This document shows positions 17,901-23,725 of a stretch of DNA of 23,725 nucleotides, in pieces. Position 1 is the first letter of the stretch; the number at the start of each line of letters is the position of its first letter. The DNA is taken from the IMG/VR virus record IMGVR_UViG_3300009071_000074, positions 1 through 23,725 of that record; one strand, given 5' to 3'. A program made the position numbers and the translations under genes. Below the pieces are notes generated by a model that saw only the letters and a list, made by a program, of their open reading frames with translations, did no database searches and was not told the DNA's origin. The stretch is from a virus.

Positions 17901-18211
17901 CTATTGTAAATATTTCTCCCGTTTATTTGATTATGTCGGAAGAAACCCCCCTATCAGGGACAAGAAAAAGAATGGGCCCAACAAATCTTTCAGTAGAAAG
18001 AGCTAAATTTAACGAAAAACTACAGTCGGGATCTGATTATAACATTAGTGTTTTGGATGAAAATACATTTGAAAAATTTATATCGCCGGGCACTATAAAT
18101 GACAAATCCAATTTCGCATCAGAATCTACATTGGTAAAATATACGACAGCAAATATACCATCAACTGTTGAAGAATTGAATCAAATTTTAGAAACTATGA
18201 CAATCGACTAA
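11939..18211 (+). CDS. gp7: gp7 baseplate wedge protein, enlarged, with repeats and LamG-like domain
   Basis: A 2090-residue protein, about twice T4 gp7 (1032 aa). The N-terminal wedge core shows FVKFLELYYEWMSQSDNP and, at about 262-300, FMKDFYQSKGTEKSYDFLFR followed by FNEPIEIYYPKDN. The core ends with WRKIVKKVIHPAGLMMFGEY (HPAG at about 1592). Inserted between are repeats of about 100 residues (about 660-1005) carrying VGDSILIDGAQLGG-like motifs, and a LamG/concanavalin-type domain (1021-1260) with GITIDFWYFRKG, DWHHIAVFLG, SRVYVDGQDY and FFGTLRFTTGRRY. A 70-residue segment appears nested inside the LamG part. Residues ~1604-2090 form a further, aromatic-rich region that I do not recognise. 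gp7 spans the wedge periphery, so the inserts probably face outward. The start is two bases after gp6. Confidence 0.85.
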   Translation: MNKTNISNIANHVKSQLPSYISSDEDYSRFVKFLELYYEWMSQSDNPSGVTGDMTEYADIDDTLEMFVSLYKNELASSFPNVVKIKGIEEKNSENVNANQLGKTAESATESLYDQEFLMDGIATSFKLNYFNPFYYFGETDATSVVDEIVVFKNPATSTDRGDGDTLQSYVDNLTPPAVSRTGTTGDYVKLVENTDYVIEGNVIKFVDSSGDPDTLIINDIVKIRFYVKTYLDVSTTPDTEDGVKRLVESTGVKKTTYENQRNFLKFMKDFYQSKGTEKSYDFLFRSIFNEPIEIYYPKDNLFKASNNIWESTTSVRSIPHVVTLENPEIQNPYRITGKVSEATAIVEYYKDLKIGDYDVREYFITNIFGTFQSEEDIIVSQTNGTKFEEKLYECVVGFDITNAGTDYSRNQPIHYNLSSEGSGHGFAAEIGHTTTGKVERIDIGSGGDGYTDGEHIEFVDDGTLGSGASGIVIDTSATTSNYSVLFNQNPASSEYIANGPQTIFDIGLSGDVYHDTAKNTVVSIENIDSMSDSVFALYDFESIDTSIITVKDSTQFSGLIPDLKSNLNGIRIETSLVSTVSPPYAVSNIDPSDDLDTRYKNDLILSVSSVDSNGSITGISTENSLFGSSFTSLSSPSAGKTSSNAQVLPSPVNLTNQTARYESGNGFGGKFDISIENNSILTILSSTSGLGFQYLKNDVLKIDGTQLGLNGLSDTNDIFIKIDSVTAGSDYMAINQEDPITSTAGYTTTSVSGTNASWNVNTGMNLPSGSPIPLFVKLADSPSSVGYSVNDVIIIPGDLLGGFSPTNDLTIIVNQVDSIGRIEEFSFSGVSSVGQIASFSVIGTPIIPDVKDSHYNPSFTLTQFDTSLPAGTDAKFFVERSGATYQVLLPSFSDRGTNYVVGDSILIDGAQLGGVSTTNDLIFEISSIDSNGGVTGISIISGTSKNSFSISDISAESVKGIGAEFDIVITNDVYSASVSSGKGGTGYNVGQVLTIKGSVLAHQWVKSGFTAKINQVGENALFTDSGYMRLSDIGETFRKNSTDGITIDFWYFRKGTEISGTYGGASIFSINESVGGTQKTFLQQLPDGTLEFGNGTVSQTGSALSFGDWHHIAVFLGPTESRVYVDGQDYITTITDNSYFDISEYGEYTETITIASGQENGISTIVYDPNKNIEMSVDYTSGPSAGTLVSVTPTTNSAGNVISWPTLSIGDVVTLTYSKPVKNFYLGARQKVDSSYSIEDYNHAFFGTLRFTTGRRYEEVSGLIEDTGTDNSISGVGLNPIYVNPIPSVTTIRKSEPLKVTFKVTESNKSAFSMMFDINEIPTITRSVNSTVPSGEIITNTSELIQPGQTGAQFSLTQALDSGGNAISGMGSGIAFSPDLGIDEVIEISYLSVLEDDVEYIIRNENHPVSANKISLRKSDENGIYSTYALPDGNSLRVSWSSKPRAAVTIVSLSTFGNNYMKKPYGYVKEYTGIYKSIGKGAWFKGHGKDIGKIESFKIKGNALQSELEGFGVDYTTPPVIDLSSFGDGQATATVLTGPLCVRPGEFLNKQGFLSDDNRLYDGYLWQEFSYVVKVGRYIDEWRKIVKKVIHPAGLMMFGEYSISTAAEVRKGAGIAWAQLIYEIIKNVNMKVKNMDGLGRWAYGETNGQWYPTSTRQDTNYLNSHGNIFTYDNRQLSVNSTIDGMYNGVGEGEVSDDTAGSTTVDNGSGRYALLQVDGTNASGGWWQVKKIALNFREAFGKDYSHYYTSGLIGNTVTIYDISDEDMISDNWINTRPWGKYEIIGALIDSSVGERYVVYDVKLISSYSADMPEWDNAVFGGPNRVEFRWDNIFRGNVDRNANSWIGSIADGANPRDEKMIINISGRFNNNKEGDVPTLHTTWKSLERFKFYFRDTYPRNELVQQMFSPASEMVGSPYNNHRKLVQGNNLTHIAVRHPDYNMWYNLPVEENGNEEWISTTDGTDHKWRNTVMSDVVTKSDRKYRAVLDSIVNISPVYLIMSEETPLSGTRKRMGPTNLSVERAKFNEKLQSGSDYNISVLDENTFEKFISPGTINDKSNFASESTLVKYTTANIPSTVEELNQILETMTID
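13915..14950 (+). repeat. Diverged tandem repeats of ~100 codons within gp7
   Basis: Four protein-level repeats are visible. Each has a glycine-started FDI-type strand, a Y-x-VGD/VND turn, an I-x-G-x-LGG or similar segment, NDL plus strands, and a VDS-x-G-x-I turn. The second-half motifs are KIDGTQLGLNG (about 14045), IIPGDLLGGFS (about 14320), LIDGAQLGGVS (about 14660) and TIKGSVLA (about 14920). A half unit (NDLILSVSSVDSNGSITGIS) sits near 13747. Confidence 0.6.
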
Positions 18212-18218
18212 AAAAGAT

Positions 18219-18226
18219 TATAAATA
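18219..18226 (+). promoter_or_regulatory. T4-type late promoter -10 element for gp8
   Basis: An exact TATAAATA octamer lies in the 46-base gap between gp7 and gp8, 31 bases before the gp8 ATG. A leader of about 25 bases would follow, with an AAAAGG ribosome site at 18245-18250, 7 bases before the start. This allows gp8 and downstream genes to be expressed apart from the long gp7 message. Confidence 0.7.
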
Positions 18227-18257
18227 ATATAAAAAATCATATGCAAAAGGTAAAACA

Positions 18258-19940
18258 ATGGCAGCAATTATCACAAATAAACTGAGAATATTTAATGCTC
18301 AGGAATTTTTGCAATCTATTAACAGATCCGCACCAATTTGGAAGGCATCAACAACTTATTCAGAAGGCACTTCTGTAGTGAAAGATGGAAATCTTTGGCT
18401 TGCATTGGGTAATGGAACTTCTGGTACTACAGGTCCAACACCGTCCGTACCCACCGATGGAAATATTACTTGGTCCCATCTAGGACAATCAGTATATAAT
18501 AATCTTTATATGTCGATTGGGAAACCTACTGCTTGGTTGAATGATGCAAACCCGCCAACACCGGAAGATTCTATCGGATATGGATATGCAGTCAAACAGG
18601 GTTCTATTGCAATGAAAAAGGTCGAACAGACTGATATGACTCTTGCAATTCCTAGAATTAACTGGACACCAAATACAGTTTATACGATGTATGAACATGA
18701 CTTGGCAGAAGAGATTATCCCAAATTCTTATGTGATAACGGAAGGTTCGAATCAATACAATGTGTATAAATGCATAAACAATCAAAAATTTGTGGATGAC
18801 AGTGCAACATCTATCGCAGTTCAATCGACTGTGAAACCTACATCCACTTCTGTATCAGAAATAGAAACTACAGCTGATGGTTATAGGTGGAAATATATGT
18901 ATTCTATTTCTCTTGCAGATTCCTTGAAGTTTTTGACAAAGGATTATATTCCTGTAACCACTGTTGAATACAATCCATCAGATTCTTCTTCTGCTGAAGG
19001 TGTTCAATGGCAAATTCAACAAGCTGCTCTGACAGCGCCTGGCCATATAGATCATGTAAAAATAATGCCTAATGAGGTCAATGGATCAATAACAGGAGGA
19101 GTAGGTTATCATGACAATATTTCTCGCAATGACATGCTCCTTGATGGGACAAGTACTGTCACAATCACTGGTGTAGAATCTGGCATGTTGAGTGGTAAGT
19201 ATAACGGATATTATGTTGTAGATGTACAAAATCAAAATCAACAAAAAATTACAGATTGGGTAGTTACTGGAACAACTGTTGTTGTTACTCTCGATGGTGC
19301 TCTTCCTGCACAGGCCTCAACTACTATAATCGTGGCGCCAGGAATTACCACTACGGGTAATGGTTCGGGTTTCGATGCATATGGTATTGTTTCTTCTGGT
19401 AAAATTTCTAATATAAACATTACTAATAAAGGAACAAATTATACTACGATTACTTCAGCAGTTATAGATACCGATCACTTGCCGGCTCTTAGTTCTGGTG
19501 CAGATAATGTGAACGCATGTAAGGTAAAGCCGATCATTAGTCCCGATAAAGGCCATGGATCCGATGCTATAGAAGAACTTGGTGGATATTATATTATGAT
19601 AGCTATGCGACTTGAATATGATGAACAACATACCAGACCTAATGATGCGGGCACTGATACAACTAAAGTAATGTTTCCAGTTTCGGACACATCTTCTGTG
19701 TTTAGACAAATCGCAATTGTTGCAGATCCCCTCGAAAAAACATCTCTTATTCCTGCAACAAATGTATCATATCGTGGTCCATCTTATACAACGCCATCGT
19801 CCGATGCTTGGGGTACTGCCGGAGAAACTACTTTTGATGTAGAATCTGGTTCTGGTAAGGTTTTGTATACTGAAAACAGACAACCCGTATCTCGCGCTAT
19901 AGATCAAATCGAAGATATTAAGGTTGTCTTTGAATTTTAA
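18258..19940 (+). CDS. gp8: gp8 baseplate wedge protein with carbohydrate-binding-like insert
   Basis: A 560-residue protein (T4 gp8 has 334). The ends match gp8: MAAIITNKLRIFNAQEFLQS at the start, then NNLYMSIGKPTAWLND, the segment WTPNTVYTMYEHD, GYRWKYMYSIS, and a C-terminus with TSLIPATNVSYRGPSY and VSRAIDQIEDIKVVFEF. Residues ~24-75 are an insert resembling a small CBM5/12-type carbohydrate-binding module: APIWKASTTYSEGTSVVKDG, W47, and W72 in ITWSHLG. A second extra region around residues 290-420 contains a GFDAYGIVSSGKISNINITN plus GTNYT pattern like that of the gp7 repeats. gp8 sits on the wedge arm next to gp7 and gp10. It has its own late promoter just upstream. Confidence 0.88.
   Translation: MAAIITNKLRIFNAQEFLQSINRSAPIWKASTTYSEGTSVVKDGNLWLALGNGTSGTTGPTPSVPTDGNITWSHLGQSVYNNLYMSIGKPTAWLNDANPPTPEDSIGYGYAVKQGSIAMKKVEQTDMTLAIPRINWTPNTVYTMYEHDLAEEIIPNSYVITEGSNQYNVYKCINNQKFVDDSATSIAVQSTVKPTSTSVSEIETTADGYRWKYMYSISLADSLKFLTKDYIPVTTVEYNPSDSSSAEGVQWQIQQAALTAPGHIDHVKIMPNEVNGSITGGVGYHDNISRNDMLLDGTSTVTITGVESGMLSGKYNGYYVVDVQNQNQQKITDWVVTGTTVVVTLDGALPAQASTTIIVAPGITTTGNGSGFDAYGIVSSGKISNINITNKGTNYTTITSAVIDTDHLPALSSGADNVNACKVKPIISPDKGHGSDAIEELGGYYIMIAMRLEYDEQHTRPNDAGTDTTKVMFPVSDTSSVFRQIAIVADPLEKTSLIPATNVSYRGPSYTTPSSDAWGTAGETTFDVESGSGKVLYTENRQPVSRAIDQIEDIKVVFEF
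18327..18483 (+). other. CBM5/12-like insert region in gp8
   Basis: Codons 24-75 of gp8 encode a W-x5-Y-x2-G-x2-V ... W ... W pattern of the kind found in small chitin/cellulose-binding modules. The insert lies exactly between two conserved gp8 blocks, FNAQEFLQS and NNLYMSIGKP. Confidence 0.5.
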
Positions 19941-19972
19941 TTCGTTTAACTACCCAATGAGAGAAGAAACAT

Positions 19973-22900
19973 ATGACTTTAAATCTTAATGTCACCCCCT
20001 ATTTTGACGATTATGACATAAACAAGGGATATCTAAAAATACTATTCAAGCCTGGAAATTCCATTCAGGCAAGAGAATTGACTCAAATGCAGAGTTTGTT
20101 GCAACAACAGATTACTAATTTGTCAGATCATTTCTTTAAAGAAGGGGCGATGGTAATACCTGGCCAATCAGCGATTGATTTAAATGCTCAGTATGTAAAA
20201 GTTATGCTTCCAACTACTCTACCATCTGCAAATGATTTTGTAGGAAAGATAGTTCAAGGTAACAAAACTGGTTTGAAGGCATTAGTTGTTAAACATGTAG
20301 ATATTTTTGATGGAAATAGTGACGGAGATTTTACAGATTATGCAGCAGATGGTGATGAACCAACTACACTATATTTGAAATATCTTGATGGAGCCCCTGC
20401 TCCGAATACACAAGTTAATGTGGGAAGCGGATTGGTTTCTATTCAAAATTCGGTGCCGGGCACCACGACATTTACTGTCAATGGAGAGACCGTAACTATT
20501 GCTGAAGGGGCTACTTCTACATTTGTTGAAGGCGAAACTCTTGTAACAACTGGAACAGATGGTTCTACTTTAACTTGCGAAGTCATGTCAAATTCTGTTG
20601 TCTCTAGACCCATTGGTCAAGGTACGATTGCCTTTATTGAGGAGGGCGTTTATTATATCAGCGGACAATTGGTAAAAGTCCAAGCACAAAGTATTGTATT
20701 GAGTAAATACACTTCGGAACCAACTGCAAAAATTGGTCTGGATATTTCACAATCTGTTATTACTTCTAATGATGATAGTTCTTTGCTTGATACATCTTTG
20801 GGTAGTGTAAATTATAATGCGCCTGGAGCTGATAGACTGAAAGTTGTATTGACTTTAGTAAAAAAGGATATTGATGTAGTAGATACATCCGATTTTGTTG
20901 AGTTGATAACTGTTAAAAATGGTAATATTGCTAAAGAAGCGGCGAGAGATGATTATGAAATTCTTATGAAAACTTTGGCCAGAAGAACTTATGATGAATC
21001 CGGCGATTATACTGTACGACCTTTCAAATTAGATATTAGAGAATATTATAAAGAGAATTTTAATGATGGCGTTTTTGATATGTCGGACTTTGTATTTGAT
21101 ACTGATGTTGAGGCTAGATTCTGGGCAGAAACTAAAATGCCAGAAGAATATGGAATGACTATCGATGGAGTCGGTCAATCGCATCAGATTACACAGCAAG
21201 ATATTAATAATTATCCCGATCAGGTGCTAGATACAACTCAGACAAAATACTATCCTGGCGTTACGCATCAGAATTTGATTAATGCAGTTAGAAATAAAAT
21301 TGCAATTGGTATCGAATCTGGTAAGGCATATATAAAAGGATATGAAGTAGAACCCAAGGCCTTAAGCAAAGAGGGTAAATATCTTATATACGATAAAGCA
21401 AGAGAAATTTATAAAGAAAACAATGAGTTTATTCCAGTAGATTTGGGCCCATATATCTTTGTGTCTGATATGAAGGGATTGCCAAAAATAAATAGTGCGG
21501 TCAATTTGGTAAATTGTCACATAGGTAAATCTGCGTCCGAAAAATGGGTTAGCGTGCCGGCAGATTCTAATACAACCTCTCTCAATATAGCGGGAATGAC
21601 AGTCGATGGTGTTGCCGGAGAAATCCCACCAGTTATGTTTGATGGTGGGGCGGAGACATTGACATCAAACGTATATGGTATTGATATTGTCGGTACTGCA
21701 AAGGTTAAAGCAATTTCTTATTACGAAGATTCTAGTAGTGGTGCCAGATCATATAATCACACAACGGGGGATTTTAGACCTCCTGTTACCACACAAGAAA
21801 CGGCGATCTATAAATTATATCTATATGACATAAATTTTGAAACTAACCCCAGAACTAACGCAGAATATAATATATTAGATGCTAGGTCTGTTACATCTCA
21901 AGAGACACATGGCGCAACAAAAGTATATGACTTTGGTTCAAATATTTTAACAAAGATGTCTATGATGCAACAAGAAGGAAATTTTTCCAGAAAATCTTTG
22001 ATTTACCAAAAAAATAATGATGCTATTCGTGGCATTGTTTATGATTACAACTCTTTTACTGGTTCTTTATTGGTAAAAGAATTAAATTCTGGAAATGCGG
22101 GTGGATCAAATGGTTCGGTCGGAGACACTAATATTTTACCGAGAAATCGTTTTGCTCTTAATGAGGTAATTTTTGAGGCAATCGGAGTTAGTTCTGGTGG
22201 CAATTTCGCTAATACTGGAAATTCGACAGACGGAACTATTTCCAATACTACAACTACAGCTAGACTCTTTAGTAAATCGGTTATATCAAATTCCCTTGGC
22301 GGAAGTATAATTGAAACTGGAAATAATTGGCTCAAGACAATACGAAGTATAGATGACATTAGTGGTACTTCTACTGTTGATACACAATATTCTGTAATGA
22401 AAGAATTTGTGACTTCATCCAGTAATTTAGGATCGGTAACTCTTACTCTAGCTGCCGCCGACGAATATTTTGAACAAACTACAACATTATATAATGTATG
22501 GACGCCTCCAAATGGAACTAGTTTATTCGCAGGCGAAGTAGGAACTCAAAGCAACTTTTCATTCTCATCCGATCTAAAATCGGTTACTTTTATAACTACA
22601 TTATCTAGTATGTCGAACTTAAATGTACTGGTTCCTGTGAGAAAAACACAATCGAAAGAAAAAATAAAGACTGAAAACACACAAATATATATGCCATATA
22701 CATTGACAAGTTTGACCGGCGGTACTATATCTGGACAAAATTGGGATTCGAACACAACGAACAATGATACAAATAACACTAATACATATGATATTGATAT
22801 TGCTTCTCAAAGATCTTCTTCATCTGGACAACTTTTATCTACTCTCACTGGATTGGGTGTAAGTACAGATTTATCATTATCTATAAACGAATTTCAATTA

Positions 22901-23725
22901 CATCATTCTGATGTCGTCAACCTTAAAAAACTATATGATACGTGTAATGTAAATAATTATGCGTATAGAGTTGCTATAGATTCGTCTGATAAGAAAAACA
23001 TTCACCAGATGTCAGAGGAAGATTTTGAATTTGCATTGAAAGCTTATAATTTTTATGAACAAACTGGTTCAAGCCCTTTCAATGTAACTTTGACAGCTGT
23101 CGGTGGGTTGACTTATGATGACGTGAAAAATTCCCTTACAATTTCTGGTATAGAAAATCCATTTTCTGATGAAATATTAAATCTATTTGTTTCTGGTGTA
23201 ACTGCAATTCCAAATCCATCTGATGTACCTGTTAAAATTAATGATATTACAGATCGATATATTTTAGATGATGGATCAAAATTTAATGTTTTAGGCCTTG
23301 GTAAAGTAAAAATTAAAGGCGCGGGAGAATCTTGTAAAGGTAGACCTATTATAGTGTATTCGTATTGGTCACATGGTGTAGGAGACTATGCTTCGGTAGA
23401 TTCTTATCCAGATTATGAACTTATTGGAAATTTTGATAATATCAGATTGTCCGATGTTTTTGATTTCAGGCCTGCACTAGAATGGTCTCAACTCGATGGG
23501 ACGGGTGGATTAGTTGGCGGTGGGTGGCCAAATGTACTAGGTGTCGTAAATAGTCCATCTGGAGATTATCCCAGAACGGGTAGTGCTATCAGCGCCGATT
23601 TGCGGGGATATTTGGGTCGCAAAGATAAACTTTATGCAACAGAAAAAGGTAAATTTTTAATAAAATATGGCAGTTCTTCTATATCTCCTCAAATGCCCGA
23701 TGATCCTGTAAATGGAATGGTTTTA
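19973..23725 (+). CDS. Large DUF4815-like virion structural protein, N-terminal 1251 residues (runs off right edge)
   Basis: The frame is open from the ATG at 19973 to the right edge, 1251 codons without a stop. The N-terminus (MTLNLNVTPYFDDYDINKGY, FKPGNSIQARELTQMQSLLQ, FFKEGAMVIPGQ) matches the DUF4815-type proteins of marine phages, which are large baseplate or fibre-associated structural proteins. The block near residues 430-470 (KIAIGIESGKAYIKGYEVEP) also fits. A long Ser/Thr/Asn-rich middle has no motif I recognise. Near residue 1160, the block IRLSDVFDFRPALEWSQ recalls other members. Its place after gp8 corresponds to the T4 gene 9-10 region, so it may replace gp9/gp10 as the peripheral wedge protein; this is inference. 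A purine-rich but weak ribosome site (GAGAAGAA) precedes the start, 32 bases after gp8. Confidence 0.8.
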   Translation, partial: MTLNLNVTPYFDDYDINKGYLKILFKPGNSIQARELTQMQSLLQQQITNLSDHFFKEGAMVIPGQSAIDLNAQYVKVMLPTTLPSANDFVGKIVQGNKTGLKALVVKHVDIFDGNSDGDFTDYAADGDEPTTLYLKYLDGAPAPNTQVNVGSGLVSIQNSVPGTTTFTVNGETVTIAEGATSTFVEGETLVTTGTDGSTLTCEVMSNSVVSRPIGQGTIAFIEEGVYYISGQLVKVQAQSIVLSKYTSEPTAKIGLDISQSVITSNDDSSLLDTSLGSVNYNAPGADRLKVVLTLVKKDIDVVDTSDFVELITVKNGNIAKEAARDDYEILMKTLARRTYDESGDYTVRPFKLDIREYYKENFNDGVFDMSDFVFDTDVEARFWAETKMPEEYGMTIDGVGQSHQITQQDINNYPDQVLDTTQTKYYPGVTHQNLINAVRNKIAIGIESGKAYIKGYEVEPKALSKEGKYLIYDKAREIYKENNEFIPVDLGPYIFVSDMKGLPKINSAVNLVNCHIGKSASEKWVSVPADSNTTSLNIAGMTVDGVAGEIPPVMFDGGAETLTSNVYGIDIVGTAKVKAISYYEDSSSGARSYNHTTGDFRPPVTTQETAIYKLYLYDINFETNPRTNAEYNILDARSVTSQETHGATKVYDFGSNILTKMSMMQQEGNFSRKSLIYQKNNDAIRGIVYDYNSFTGSLLVKELNSGNAGGSNGSVGDTNILPRNRFALNEVIFEAIGVSSGGNFANTGNSTDGTISNTTTTARLFSKSVISNSLGGSIIETGNNWLKTIRSIDDISGTSTVDTQYSVMKEFVTSSSNLGSVTLTLAAADEYFEQTTTLYNVWTPPNGTSLFAGEVGTQSNFSFSSDLKSVTFITTLSSMSNLNVLVPVRKTQSKEKIKTENTQIYMPYTLTSLTGGTISGQNWDSNTTNNDTNNTNTYDIDIASQRSSSSGQLLSTLTGLGVSTDLSLSINEFQLHHSDVVNLKKLYDTCNVNNYAYRVAIDSSDKKNIHQMSEEDFEFALKAYNFYEQTGSSPFNVTLTAVGGLTYDDVKNSLTISGIENPFSDEILNLFVSGVTAIPNPSDVPVKINDITDRYILDDGSKFNVLGLGKVKIKGAGESCKGRPIIVYSYWSHGVGDYASVDSYPDYELIGNFDNIRLSDVFDFRPALEWSQLDGTGGLVGGGWPNVLGVVNSPSGDYPRTGSAISADLRGYLGRKDKLYATEKGKFLIKYGSSSISPQMPDDPVNGMVL

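Noticed and set aside
1-23725. tRNA genes, CRISPR arrays, insertion sequences, attachment sites
   Set aside because: None seen; every stretch is accounted for by tightly packed structural genes.

Overview
The window is part of the virion structural region of a T4-type tailed phage (contractile tail, class Caudoviricetes). The evidence is a nearly unbroken series of recognisable T4 tail and baseplate proteins (gp4, gp26-like, gp48, gp53, gp27, gp5, gp25, gp6, gp7, gp8), very tight gene packing, low GC content, and two copies of the T4 late-promoter octamer TATAAATA placed just upstream of genes. Protein sizes and extra domains resemble marine T4-like phages (cyanophage or pelagiphage relatives) more than T4 itself. 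The host cannot be read from this sequence: there are no tRNAs, metabolic genes or host genes.

Layout. Positions 1-3312 form a leftward operon: gp4-like head-completion nuclease, a gp2-like protein, a tail-tube-fold protein, a gp26-like protein, a short -1-frame extension of that protein, a small EF-hand membrane protein, and the start of a coiled-coil-rich protein that is probably the tape measure. A 52-bp spacer (3313-3364) carries a late promoter and divides this from the rightward operon at 3365-23725: gp48 (tube cap), gp53 (wedge), gp27 (hub), gp5 (hub spike with cell-wall enzymes), gp25, gp6, a very large gp7 and, after a second late promoter, gp8 and a partial large DUF4815-like structural protein that runs off the right edge. 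No stretch over 300 bases lacks a gene.

How the genes work together. gp5 and gp27 form the central hub and spike. gp25, gp6, gp53, gp7 and gp8 build the wedges around it. gp48 and the tube-fold protein start the inner tube, whose length the tape measure would set with help from the gp26-like chaperone. gp4 and the gp2-like protein act in head completion and protection of DNA ends.

Main points of interest. (1) A T7 slippery run at the end of the gp26-like gene leads in the -1 frame into an open 59-codon extension, which looks like the G/GT tail-chaperone frameshift of lambda-type phages. (2) gp5 appears to carry two different wall-degrading domains, an M15-type zinc peptidase and a lysozyme-like glycosidase. 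(3) Adhesion- or copper-protein-like folds have been inserted into wedge proteins: a cupredoxin-like domain in gp53, a LamG-like lectin domain in gp7, and a small carbohydrate-binding-like domain in gp8. (4) gp7 is about twice the T4 length, with internal repeats and a long unrecognised C-terminus.
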